Shown one piece after another: positions 42,786-52,925 of a stretch of 64,000 nucleotides of DNA. Made by a program: the position numbers and the translations under genes. The notes under the pieces are model-generated. The model had not been told where the DNA came from and made no database searches. It saw only the letters and a program-made list of their open reading frames with translations. The stretch is from Platerodrilus igneus (lineage: Eukaryota; Arthropoda; Insecta; Coleoptera; Lycidae), in the NCBI GenBank assembly GCA_036346225.1, contig JARFIW010000885.1, positions 1,116,001-1,180,000 on the forward strand. Reading direction: 5' to 3'. How positions within the stretch are numbered: position 1 is the first letter of the stretch; every line of letters starts with the position of its first letter.

Positions 42786-44719
42786 TTTAGTTACGTTAAG
42801 GATTTTTCTTATTAGGTTTTTACTCCTATGTGACCAGCTGAAAGACACAAGGATGTTTGACGAGGATTTCCAGTAAGTGTAAAGAGCCCACAGCAAGTTT
42901 CGGTGGAAAATGGCTCGTAGATGAGGAAACCTCAAAAGGCTAAGCGGCTAGTCGAGCTATTCGCTCTGGGTAGAACATGAGCTGTGGGTCGGGGTTGGAC
43001 TGCGACCAAAAATGTAAACAATATGGCGCCACCGAATTTTTGTATACGAAGAAGACCTTACTTAAGTCCCTTGTATAAGGCGAATGCGGAAACCTTTACT
43101 CAATTACCGCTATACAATATATTACTGAAACACAATCCCTAAAGTTTTCTTACCGTATGGCTCGATCTCGACCTTTATAGATGCACTGCTACACCTGTGA
43201 ACAGATTAAAACAAAGATAGCACTGTTTGTGCATTTATATCCAAAATTTAATAATTAATTCGAATCAACCCTCATTCATTCCAATTAATAATCATAGTCT
43301 TGACCAAATAAAAATCTATTCCTTCAGTATTTAGTAAGTTATTTACAAGACATCTTCTTTAAATAAGCTTGATTAAATTAAATTATTGAAAGATATGTAC
43401 ATAAGTACTTGATAGTATCAGTATTTCTCACAGATAAAACATGGTAATTTTCTATTAACAATGTCTAGCAAAAATTTATTCTCAAATGAATAAGTATGAG
43501 TTTCTTTTCTGAATGTTTAGCTATAAATTACAACTTCGTTTGGTTTTAGCAGTACTACTTTAACCTCACATTCTATGCTTAAATAATCCACTTAGCAATT
43601 AGTGAAATGTAGAATGTAAAAATTTAATTCTCTAAGATTTGAATAAATTATGTTTCAAATAATTAAATCAATTTTCATTAAATAGAATCTACTTTTTCTA
43701 TCTTCATAATGACATCTACCGTATATTAAATGTATTAATAAAAAGATTTAAAGTGAAACTTTATAGGTTCCTGTTGATTAATTTGAAAAATAACTAGTTT
43801 GTCGTTCACCTAATGAACTTGAACATTACCACGTGATCAAACAAAAAATTATTTGTCTGCTATACGCAATGCTACAGCTGACGTATAGGATAGCAATCTA
43901 CATACCAGATGTTAATCCGATGGAAAAATACTTGCTAGGTAAATGGACCATACTCGGAATTATAATTGATGATTTATAATTCGCTTGTTTCAGCAACTAC
44001 GAATATAGGAATCTCCAATTCTATACAACCAAATTAGCTGCATATTAAATTTTCAACATAACATCACGGCGTCCACATTAAATAATTGAAGCACGCCATT
44101 TCGACTTTCGTACAAAGGTTAAACTCACTAGATACCAATAAATTTTCATTTCTTGTCTAAATAAATTAGTTATATTTCTTAAATTTTAAAAATTGCACTA
44201 AAAATATTGATTTAGTAAGGCTATAAATTCAGTACTACTTACTGTTAACCAAAGGCCATTCAAACAAATTAACGTCTCGTCAATTGCGAGCTAATTCCAG
44301 CAAGTGTGGACATAAAAATGCGCGTCGCCGAGACGATACCATTTCAAGAAAACGATTTTTGATTTTTATATGCTTCCAACACGTGGACTGAATCAACGTC
44401 ATGATTCTTGAGTTCAAGGAACAATTTGACCTCTTCTAACGACAGTTGAGTTGGAAGTGATAAGATGACATGGGTTGCCGCCTGACAACAAGCTTAATAT
44501 TACAATCATCTCACAGAGGGAACTCTTATGATGACACTAACAAAAGGGCATCTTTTGTCACCGCATAATTTAAAATTTTACACTTTCAAATCGAAAGCTA
44601 ATATTGTTTTCGACAATATGTAATATTTATTTCGTAGATTGTACTTAGATTATACTTAAGTTGGTTATTAATAAATTAAATCAGTTAGATATCTGTAAAA
44701 ATATTGTCATAAAATAAAA
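42786..44719. mobile_element. Unclassified 1.9-kb insertion in copia gag
   Basis: Copia gag reads LLLTMPDS up to about 44725 and continues as YSNLVVAIE at about 42785, so 1.93 kb is inserted. AGTT (minus strand) occurs at both junctions and may be a short target duplication. The insert reads TATAGCC... at the low end and ...TGTTACA at the high end (plus strand), with no terminal inverted repeat and no open frame above 60 codons. It is AT-rich except 42830-43040. Not recognised; it could be a non-autonomous DNA element or a decayed solo LTR. Confidence 0.5.
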
Positions 44720-45212
44720 TTGTTACAAACTATCTGGCATTGTGAGCAATAAATGAACAATAACATCAAGCTCTTCCATTTTTACGCCAGCTGATTTTAA
44801 TTCACGAATCTTTTTGTCAAAAACTTGAAAGCGAGTAGTTATATCCTCATTGTCATCGTACTTCATCATCAAAAGCTGTTTGCGCAATAGTAACTGCGAT
44901 GCAATGCTTTTTCGTTCGAATACAGTACACAATGTGTCCCAAATTTCTTTCGCTCTCTCTTTCTCCTTGACCAATTCCAATTGATTGTCGTGAATTGCTT
45001 GTACTAAGATTGAACGTGCTGATTTTTCTTCTTTCTTTGTTATCACGACTTTCTGCCGATACATTAGCTAAAATGTCATCCAATTTTTCATCGATGTATT
45101 TTGTTAAATCTTTTTCATTCTACAAAACTTTCACGCGAAATTTCCAATTATTAAAATTTGTGCCATCGAACTGTTGCAAACGCATATAGTTATTAGACGA
45201 ATCTTCAGTCAT
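44720..45212 (-). pseudogene. Copia-A gag, N-terminal part
   Basis: ATG at 45212: MTEDSSNNYMRLQQFDGTNF and NWKFRVKV, then an in-frame TAG near 45121, KYIDEKLDDILANVSAE, a frameshift near 45075, and AIHDNQLELVKEKERAKEIW, QLLLRKQLLMMKYD, VIVHLLLTMPDS. This is the UBN2-type gag of Ty1/copia. It stops at the unclassified insertion at 44719. ATG is 90 bases after the primer-binding site. Confidence 0.88.
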
Positions 45213-45301
45213 TAAATTATTGTATTTTCTTCCTCTTTTGACAAAAAATCACCAACAAAATTTCATAAACTCCATTTATCTAATTAACGTCAGCACGCAC
45301 T

Positions 45302-45514
45302 GGGCCCATAACCTCAAAGATTTCAGATCTTTGATTAGATAAAATAAAAGTAGTATGATAAAGAAAAACTACAATACATGATTATTATACAACGACTTGT
45401 CTAGAAGTCAATGTTGACAAAAATAAAACTATTGCATGCTTGTTCTGTACACTATAACATTAACTTCATTTAAATTACATTTCAACACCGCCTTTTAATT
45501 TAATAAAATTCACA
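45302..45514 (-). repeat. Copia-A 5 prime LTR (45314-45514) and primer-binding site (45302-45313)
   Basis: The LTR matches 22627-22809 except for an 18-bp segment (near 45407-45425) missing there. On the minus strand it starts TGTGAATTTTATTAAAT. GGTTATGGGCCC, the copia initiator tRNA-Met half-site, follows its inner end at once. Confidence 0.8.
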
Positions 45515-46175
45515 GTAAAAACACTTTCTATAAGTAGCCGCTAATGTTTTTTTAGTTTCACAATATGGAACGTTTTCATTTTGAACTTCTTGCTTCAAAG
45601 GAACCGCATGATTAACCGGATTGAGTTTGTATATAGTTTACATTCTGAGATTGATTGTAAAGCATTGATTGTTGTAGAGCCATTTCTAATGATCGAGCTT
45701 TTTCATATGCCTCGCTTAGGGTCAATAGAGGACTTTCCAAAAGTCTTTGCCTAATATTGGTATCAGATAAACCACGGATAAAGGCATCCCGAGTGAAATC
45801 TTCTCGATGCTTTTTAGCGGTAACAGCTTTAAATTTACAATCTTTAGCTAGAAGATTTAAAGCATGTAAAAATTGGCCAACATTTTCTTCAGATAGTTGA
45901 CTTCGAGTGGCTAACTTATGACGATTATAGACTTCATTAACTGGCTTCACATATATATCATTGAGGATTGAAATAGCATCTTTATATGCCCCAGCAGCAC
46001 TAATATACTGGTAGACTTTGGCAGAGATGTAATTATAAAGGATTTTCAATTTATCAGGGTCTTATTTTCCAGATGAGAAATTAAGAAATTTTGTATAACA
46101 GTGTTCCCACTCCAGAGTCGCATTTATAGAGTTCGGGTCGATGTCGAATCGTTCCGGACCCAGAAAACGATCCAT
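45515..46175 (-). pseudogene. Gypsy-A gag
   Basis: ATG at 46175 lies only 26 bases after the LTR: MDRFLGPERFDIDPNS, an opening seen in several gypsy gags. A TAA after NFSSGK (near 46064) interrupts it. The long open part 46049-45612 has ISAKVYQYISAAGAYKDAIS, RSQLSEENVGQFLHALNLLA and TRDAFIRGLSDTNIRQRLLE, the capsid-like core. After a frameshift near 45612 the frame reaches YRKCFYC, the start of a zinc knuckle, where copia is inserted. Confidence 0.85.
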
Positions 46176-46183
46176 TTATATTG

Positions 46184-46341
46184 ATTAACTGTTTATTAAA
46201 TTGTAATGAAATGAAGAACCTCTTTTAAGGTTTTAATAAACAGTTAATTAGATTAAACATTAAACACATTAAAGCTAATAACAGATAGGAAAGTAAATGT
46301 CTATAAACAACATCAGGCAACTAGATCATAATTATATCACA
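46184..46341 (-). promoter_or_regulatory. Gypsy-A 5 prime LTR (46202-46341) with self-complementary primer site (46184-46200)
   Basis: One base inside the LTR, on the minus strand, lies TTTAATAAACAGTTAAT where a tRNA primer site is expected, and it does not start with TGG. The same 17 bases occur in reverse complement inside the LTR (46232-46248, and in the 3 prime LTR at 19579-19595). In Tf1/sushi-type elements the mRNA 5 prime end folds back on such a site to prime minus-strand synthesis. Seen: perfect 17-base complementarity at the right place. Inferred: self-priming. Confidence 0.65.
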
Positions 46342-46767
46342 CTACCTTAAGCATAACTTTCCAGGTGTAATTGGTTGCCTGGATTTTACTCATGTGGCTA
46401 TATTTCCTCCAAAAGTTGATGCATTATATCCAGAGCACTTGTATATTAACCGAAAGGGTTACCATTCGCTTAATCTACAATTGGTAAGTAGTGCATATTT
46501 AATTTAGCCGACTATAATTTCATTATATTTGTAGATATGTGATGCAAATGCAAAATTTTAAATGTAAACGCTTGATTCCCAGGAAGCATTCGCGATTCAC
46601 ATATTTGGAACAATTCAAATGTGTGTCAACTAATAGAAAACCTCTACAACAACGGGCACACTTCTTTCTGGCTTCTGGGTATTAAATGTTTGCATATCCA
46701 CATAATTAATATTTTTTAATTTTTCAGGTGATTCACGCTATGCATTAAGACCTTTTTTAATTACACC
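46342..46767 (+). pseudogene. PIF/Harbinger transposase, middle exons (split gene, part 2)
   Basis: Exon 3 resumes with CTACCTTAAG: LKHNFPGVIGCLDFTHVAIF, where the Asp in CLDFTH is in the position of the first DDE residue of HARBI1-like nucleases. It ends HSLNLQL at 46483. Intron 46484-46534 (GT-AG). Exon 4 (46535-46678) codes ICDANAKILNVNA, then TGA (likely from an Arg codon), SHIWNNSNVCQLIENL and GHTSFWLL; one frame slip. Intron 46679-46727 (GT-AG). Exon 5 starts GDSRYALRPFLITP with the second Asp, and is cut at 46767 by BEL. Confidence 0.88.
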
Positions 46768-47415
46768 TGTTTACGATTGCAATAAGAATCAAAATTTCCT
46801 ATTAGTTTAACCATTTTCCCTTCCTTATAAAATGTGGGTCAAATACTTTTGCGCGTGTGCAAGTGTAGTGTAGTATAACATTACCATTGTCTATTGAAAC
46901 GTATTCGAGTAAGTGTGTGGAAGAACAGGATCCAGTGCTGATCGCCTGAACTACTGCATACTGCCAAGCCCGAGCTGCTTAACACTGTCTTCATTATAGT
47001 TACCCACATTAATGTGCCGGTGAGTACCACAGATTTTATAAGTTCCTTTCATTTCTGGTTTACGTATTCTACCCGCAATTATCAAGTATACCAACCATTA
47101 CAGTCCGCTCTTAATACGTAACAAAGTTCTGGTCATTCGAGCCAGATTATTAAAAGACATTTTGTTTAATTGTGGGTGTATTAAAATATTACATTAAATA
47201 TTAAAATTAAAATTTATTGATAATCTGTGCATGTTTTCAAGTGATACACAAATTATTAGAAACTTACATTTAAGTACAGAAACAGATGTGTGGGTATTAA
47301 CGCTATTTATCTACACAGCTGTTTTATCACTTCTAGAGAAACCTGAGTTTATCTTAATAAACACAGTGTATTCCAATTTCTATTTGGTGACTAATTCTTG
47401 TTTATTTTGATTACA

Positions 47416-48323
47416 ATGTCAGAAAGAGAATTAAAAGTCTTGTTAGCTAATAGAGAAAAATTATACGTCCGTGCACAAATTCTTTTTGATCTGTCAAAAA
47501 ACGTTTTAAATGATCCAAGTAAAATTGATAATTTCGAATCAGGATATTCCAAACTAGAAGAAACTTACCGCGAATTTGAAAAATTTAAAATGCAATTATG
47601 GAATTAACCTTGCGTATTTCACCTGATCAAGAAGTTGATATGAAACCTCTATTGTCTTTTGAAGATCTGTAGTTTCAAATCAAAGTGGTAGCGAAAAGAA
47701 TTTTTCCTACTGTAATATCAACTCCGGGACCGTTTCATATATCCAGTAGCAGTTTACCAAAAATTAACCTACCCCGGTTTGACGGTTCGTTACGAAACTG
47801 GAAAGTTTTTTATGATAGTTATCGATCTTTAATTCATAATAATCAAGGCCTAACTAAAATGGAAAAGTTTCATCACTTAATCAATGCTCTTTCAAGACCG
47901 CCATTGAGTATTGCCAAAAGTTTGCCATTGACAGAAGTAAACTATGATATTGTTTTTGACATCTTGCTTGCAAAATATGAAAATAAAAGAATATTAGTCG
48001 GTGATTTGCTAGATAGTATGCTTGCCTCTAAGCAATTTCATACGGAAAATCTAAACAATTTTACGCAGTTTATTCAAACATTTTATGAAGCAGTAGTGTC
48101 ATTAAGGGCCTTGCAAATACCCAATCTTGATGATTTTATTCTGTTTCACTTGGAATTCAGAATTCTGCCCAATGACACTAGAAAACAATTTGAAGCGTCT
48201 AACATAGACGTGGAAATTCCTACATTTGACCAATTAGTTGATTTGTACAAAATCAAATTCAGATTTTTGAGTTGTCAAAATTTTCAAATACTACTCAAAA
48301 TGTTAAACCTTCACAAACGATAA
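47416..48323 (+). pseudogene. BEL gag
   Basis: The N terminus at 47416 (MSERELKVLLANREKLY) is a short helical frame to 47607. After a frameshift and a TAG near 47670 the main frame (47685-48323) has LPKINLPRFDGSLRNWKVFY and HHLINALSRPPLSIAKSLPL, the DUF1759 region of BEL/Pao gags. The frame stops near 48321; the continuing zinc-knuckle region is in other frames (PCPCCISTHTIYMCPKF at about 48400). Confidence 0.88.
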
Positions 48324-48506
48324 AAAGTAACACATTTTTAACGCCAAATTCTAATTTGCAGCGGTCGTTTGTTACTACTTCTTATTCGAAACCGTGCCCT
48401 TGCTGCATAAGTACGCATACGATTTACATGTGCCCGAAGTTTTTGTCTTTCTCTCTTACCGACAAAAAAAGCCAAAGTTCAGACTCATAACCTGTGTTTC
48501 AATTGC

Positions 48507-49370
48507 TTGAGAGAGGACCACAGTGTCTATAATTGCAAATCGAAAACTAGTTGTTTTCATTGTGGTCGTAGGCATAATTCATTGCTTCATCCTACATTCG
48601 ATTCGAATAGTGCAAATAATGCCAATTCTGAACCCAGTATTATGACCCATGCGTCATTCGCTTCTGATAGTGTAAATATTGCTAATTTAGAACCTAATAC
48701 TCTGGCCCATGCGTCGTTTGCTTCCGATAGCAAAATTATTATTAATTACGAATCTACTGTTTTGACCCATGCGTCATCTTGTGCTTTGGTACCACTACAA
48801 AATCAAATTGTTATTTTAGGAACAGCTATTGTTCATATAAAAGATTTATTCAACGTCTTTCAACCAGTCAGAGCATTCATTGACTCGGGTGCTCAAACTT
48901 CATTTTTAACCGCGTCTTGTCCTCAAAAACTTGGTCTACATATTAAAAATTGCAACTTTACTGTTTCAAGCTTGGTTCGAAAACCCATATTAAATGTCAA
49001 AGGTACATCTGATTGTTTAATTAAACCTTACAGTAGCGAGAAACCTCGGTTTAATTTAAAAACCGTATTAGTGCCAAGTATTATTGCCAAAATGCCCTCG
49101 GTAGAAATACCTACTAATATTGTAAATCAGTTCAAGTATTTACATTTGGCGGATCCAAAATTTTATTTGCCGTCTAGAATTGAATTGTTACTCAGCGCTG
49201 ACGTATATCCAGACCTGTTTAACAGCGAGTGGTTGTGTCCCAGTGCTGATTCTCCATGGGCACTTAATAGTGTTTTTGGTTGGGTTATTACAGATCAAAC
49301 TAATCTACGCTATAGTGACCCTTCTACAAATATTCAAACTGTATTATTTGCATCACTAGCAGATTCGTGA
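48507..49370 (+). pseudogene. BEL zinc knuckle, repeated linker and protease
   Basis: It opens with a knuckle CFHCGRRHNSLLH. A linker then repeats three times a unit of about 24 residues: SANNANSEPSIMTHASFASD, SVNIANLEPNTLAHASFASD, KIIINYESTVLTHAS. The protease follows with VRAFIDSGAQTSFLT (D-S-G site). The C-terminal part has IELLLSADVYPDLF and ALNSVFGWVITDQ, conserved in BEL protease-RT linkers. TGA at 49368-49370 ends the frame. Confidence 0.88.
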
Positions 49371-50337
49371 GAAAAGTCTTTACAAAAATTTTGGGAACTT
49401 GAAACTATTCCTGATCGTAAAATTATAAATCCAGATGAAGAGAAATGCGAACAAGTGTTTAAAAACTTATACTCGTACAAAAGAAGGTGCATTTGTGGTA
49501 CCCTTGCCTTTCAAAACAAACAATTATCAATTTGGAAATACTTATGATCTAGCACTCAACCGTTTATATAATTTAGAACGTCGCCTTGCTCGACAACCGC
49601 ATCTTAAGAAAGATTATATAAATTTTCTTCGCGAATATGAAAGTTTAGGTCATATGGAGTTTTCTAAAAATAGTGAAGACGCACGATACTTCATTCCACA
49701 TCACTGTGTCGTAAAGCAGTCAAGCAGCACCACTAAGTTAAGGGTGGTGTTTGATGCTTCTGCACATTTACCTAAGTGTCAGTCGTTGAATGATGTGTTA
49801 TATGTAGGTCCCAAGATACAACGCGATATTGTTGAAATTATCATGCATTTTAGACTGCATCCGTTTGTATTTAGCGCAGATATTAGTAAAATGTACAGGA
49901 TGATCCGTGTAAGACAGGAGGAGCAACGTTTTCAGTTTATCTTGTGGCGGACTTCAACCGCTTATATATTGAATGCGTCAGAAATAAATACGGAATTAAA
50001 ATCCTACGCGCTGAATAAAGATTGTTATATTGCAGAAATTAAACCACCTGATTGTAACATTATTCGACACTTCTCTAACTTTTTACGTTTGCAGCGGATT
50101 TTTGCCTGGTGTTTTCGTTTTATATTAAATTGCAGTGCCAATCGTGCGAATTGTAATTTCGGTTCCGTAACTTCTGAAGAAATACGTATTGCTACGTTTA
50201 AAATAGTAAAGCTAGCTCAACAAAAACATTTTAGCAATGAAATCGTTTTGTTATCAAAAGGAGAACCTCCGTCTCGTTCTCTTCGAAAACTAAGTGTTTG
50301 GATAGATCCCCTAGGTCTCCTCAGGGTGGGGGGGTAG
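49371..50337 (+). pseudogene. BEL reverse transcriptase, catalytic half deleted, joined to pre-integrase region
   Basis: RT motifs GAFVVPLPF, YFIPHHCVVKQSSSTTKLRVVFDAS, SLNDVLYVGPK and FVFSADISKMYRMIRV (first Asp) are intact up to QRFQFILWR. The next residues (about 49968 on) belong to the region after RNase H (INTELKSYALN, FLRLQRIFAWCFRFI). The YxDD box and RNase H are therefore missing by deletion, with the frame preserved across the junction. WIDPLGLLRVGG begins the integrase lead-in. Confidence 0.85.
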
Positions 50338-51538
50338 ATTACAACATACCAGTATGACTCAGGATGCTAAGCATCCTTTGTTATTACAAAAAAATTGTTA
50401 TTTATCTAAACTTATTATCGTTTATTATCACATTTTTTATTTACACGTAGGCCCTCGCAGCTTACAAGTACTATTTGCCAGAAATTCTGGATTCTTGGCA
50501 TTAGAAATGCCATCAGGTCTAACTTATCCAAATGTACGGTCTGTATTAGATTGAGAGCTAAGCCTGTAAACCCGTATATGGCAAATTTACTGCCTCCACG
50601 TGTAACTCCATCACGACCTTTTTTTAAATGTAGGGGTTGATTTTGAAGGACCTTTTATTATAAAAGAAAGCAAACGGCGTAATGCAAAATTACAAAAGGC
50701 GTATCTTGTATTATTCACTTGCATGGCCACCAAAGCCGTGCATATAGAGGTAGTATCCGATCTTACTACAGATGCCTTTTTAGCCGCTCTTGATAGATTT
50801 GTATCTCGAAGAGGTGTATGCAGCAATATATATAGCGACTGCGGTACAAACTTTAAGAGTGCGCAAAGACATTTATCTGAAGTTTTTGCCTACTTAGCCA
50901 AAACAGAGATCCAAGAAGAGATCACTAGTGGGTTAAGTAAAAACCAAATCGTTTGGCATTTTAACCAACCTTCCGCTCCACACTTTGGAGGGCTTTGGGA
51001 GGCTGGGATTCGTAGCGCAAAGTATTACTTAAAACGGATAACTAAAGACCAACCTTTAACTTTTGAGAAATTGGCTACTCTATTTTCTAAAATAGAGGCA
51101 ATATTGAATACTCGCCCTTTGTCCGATTTATCTCCTAGCCCTAATGAGTATGCAGCTTTGACGCCAGGACATTTTTTAATTGGTTCATCGTTAGTTTCTG
51201 TTCCCGCATTTAATGACGTCAGCGATGTTTCCAATAATCGTCTTAATCGATGGCAGTTACTGCAAAAAATGCAGTCTCATTTTTGGCATCGTCGGAGCTC
51301 AGAGTACCTTCATACCCTTCAACAACGTGCAGAATGGGATATTCATACAGCCAATTTAAAAATTGGTGATTTGGTGGTAATTATCGATCTAAATCAACCA
51401 CCACTAAATTGGAAATTGGGCAGAATCAAAGAAATTATCCCAGATTCAGACAACATCATCCGTTTTGTTTCTGTCCAAACTGCAACCGGTGTATTCACCC
51501 GGCCTGTAGTTAAGTTATGTCCACTACTTTTAAAGTAA
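50338..51538 (+). pseudogene. BEL integrase
   Basis: After a stop at 50335-50337, the zinc domain region (HPLLLQK, LHVGPRSLQ) is broken in two frames. The core frame 50723-51538 has VFTCMATKAVHIEVVSDLTT, NIYSDCGTNFKSA (Asp), PSAPHFGGLWEAGIRSAKYY (Glu) and the C-terminal LTPGHFLIGSSL, NRWQLLQKMQSHFW and WKLGRIKEI. The first Asp lies upstream (near DFEGPF, about 50640). The stop at 51536 is natural. PPT GGTGGGGGGAA precedes the 3 prime LTR at 51715. Confidence 0.88.
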
Positions 51539-52070
51539 GTGCAAGTATCACATGTTAACATTATTATTATTTGATTAAGTTTCTAAGTTTCTTTAAGGTG
51601 CGAATTTTCTAATTTTTAATTTGTGAAACATGCGATATATGCACAGTATTAATTATAATTAATAGAAAACTTTTCTTTATATTATTAGAAATCCTTTGAT
51701 TTCGGTGGGGGGAATGTTTACGATTGCAATAAGAATCAAAATTTCCTATTAATTTAACCATTTTCCCTTCCTTATAAAATGTGGGGAAAATACTTTTGCA
51801 CGTGTGCAAGTGTAGTGTAGTATAACATTATCATTGTCTATTGAAATGTATTCGAGTAAGTGTGTGGAAGAACAGGATCCATTGCTGATCGCCTGAACTA
51901 CTGCATACTGCCAAGCCCGAGCTGCTTAACACTGTCTTCATTATAGTTACCCACATTAATGTGCCGGTGAGTACCACAGATTTTATAAGTTCCTTTCATT
52001 TCTGTTTTACCTATTCTACCCGCAATTATCAAGTATACCAACCATTACAGTCCGCTCTTAATACGTAACA

Positions 52071-52768
52071 ACACCTATAACAGAAGTGCAGCCAAACACA
52101 CCAGAAGCACATTTTAATGATGCTCAAAAAACTACACGATCACTAATTGAAAGATGTAATGGAATATTAAATATTGTCAAATTGACAATTCACTTGTTTG
52201 TTGTTGAGAACACTAGCCTGCGGGTGAGGAGAATATCCTCGATAGTGTTTAAAGCAACAATATAGTAAATTATAGGTTGCGAAGGTTCGCTTCAGCCTAA
52301 GTGGTGAGGAGAATATCCTCTGAAGTGTTCCAGAACAACAGCTAATTTTTTTTTTTTTTAAGAGGTTTCCTACTGATGATGACCACATAGTGGTCGAAAT
52401 ACGTATCTAATAATTTAAATATTATTTGTGGTTAAGGGTTTTTATTTAATTTTATTTAAATCGTGCCACAGTGTTCCTATAGATTATTAATGGAATATTA
52501 AAGTTGCGTTTTAGGTGTCTACTAAAACATAGAGTCCTATATTACACTCCTTCCACATCAGCAAAGATCATATGCGTGTGCAGTTTTACACAATATTTGT
52601 ATAGATAATGATATTCCCGATGTTCCACCAGAAAATGACAATGAAAATCTAGATTTTGAAATATATCATTTGGCTAATAATTTGAATATGGCCGTTGCAA
52701 ATGAAGATGCACTTTTGTTGGAAGGAAGAGGAGTACAAAGAATTATAGTCAGGAATCATTTTACATGA
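52071..52768 (+). pseudogene. PIF/Harbinger transposase, last exon (split gene, part 3)
   Basis: Exon 5 resumes after the BEL element: ITEVQPNTPEAHFNDAQKTT and RSLIERCNGIL (Glu of the DDE triad in IERCNG), is interrupted by a 316-bp insertion, and continues LRFRCLLKHRVLYYTPSTSA. A one-base frameshift near 52585 leads to VLHNICIDNDIPD and an acidic tail ending in TGA at 52766-52768. The order and spacing match HARBI1-type nucleases. With parts 1 and 2 the gene spans at least five exons; it carries several stops. Confidence 0.88.
52172..52487 (+). mobile_element. SINE-like short insertion with 15-bp target duplication
   Basis: TAATGGAATATTAAA occurs at 52157-52171 and 52488-52502 and the Harbinger reading frame is restored when the 316 bases between are removed. 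Inside, two similar segments of about 65 bases contain GGTGAGGAGAATATCCTC (near 52213 and 52302). Downstream is a T-run (52347-52360) and ACCACATAGTGGTCGAAATA, with the small palindrome ACCACATAGTGGT. A duplication this long points to LINE-mediated retroposition. No tRNA-like promoter boxes were recognised, so SINE is a working label. Confidence 0.6.
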
Positions 52769-52925
52769 TAGATTATGTATTACATTATTTTTGTTTTCAA
52801 TGTAAAGATTTCTTATACATAAAATTATTTTTATATGCTAGCCTTAATTAAACTAATAAATTTTACTAATTTTATTTCACATTTCACAGTTCACAATAAT
52901 TTAAACATGAATCGTAACAACTAAA

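Larger units (their letters stand above)
22627..45514 (-). mobile_element. Copia-A: Ty1/copia LTR retrotransposon with four internal insertions
   Basis: LTRs are at 22627-22809 (3 prime) and 45314-45514 (5 prime) and differ by an 18-bp deletion plus scattered changes. A copia-type primer site (initiator tRNA-Met half motif) is at 45302-45313. Minus-strand gene order: gag, zinc knuckle, protease, integrase, RT, RNase H, as in Ty1/copia. Coding pieces lie at 44.7-45.2, 42.1-42.8, 38.8-39.3, 36.6-37.5 and 22.8-24.2 kb; everything between is later insertion. It sits in the zinc-knuckle region of Gypsy-A. Target duplication looks like GTAAA/TTAAA, one mismatch. Confidence 0.9.
19549..46341 (-). 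mobile_element. Gypsy-A: Ty3/gypsy LTR retrotransposon, heavily interrupted
   Basis: Short LTRs lie at 19549-19681 and 46202-46341 (about 95 percent alike, with an 8-bp indel). They start TGTAATGAAATG and end ATATCACA on the plus strand, and are flanked by a 5-bp duplication CTACC (19544-19548 and 46342-46346). Read on the minus strand the element has gag (45.5-46.2 kb), then after a copia insertion zinc knuckle, protease, RT, RNase H and integrase (22.6-19.7 kb). Net size without insertions is about 3.9 kb. All reading frames carry stops or shifts. It is inserted in exon 3 of a Harbinger transposase. Confidence 0.9.
46768..52070 (+). mobile_element. BEL/Pao LTR retrotransposon, internally deleted
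   Basis: Two 356-bp LTRs (46768-47123 and 51715-52070) start TGTTTACGATTGC and end ACGTAACA; I count about nine differences, near 2.5 percent. The 5-bp duplication ACACC (46763-46767 and 52071-52075) is perfect, and the Harbinger exon reads through when the element is ignored (LITP...ITEV). Gene order gag, protease, RT, integrase fits BEL/Pao. The RT catalytic end and all RNase H are deleted near 49968, so despite young LTRs it cannot be autonomous. Primer site TGGTCATTCGAGCCAG follows the 5 prime LTR. Confidence 0.93.

Noticed and set aside
42786..44719. Helitron insertion
   Set aside because: No TC start, no CTRR end with hairpin and no A/T target site could be identified, so the insert is left unclassified.
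46184..46200. Ordinary tRNA primer-binding site for Gypsy-A
   Set aside because: It does not begin with TGG (complement of CCA) and is extremely AT-rich, unlike any tRNA 3 prime end I know; self-complementarity to the LTR is a better explanation.
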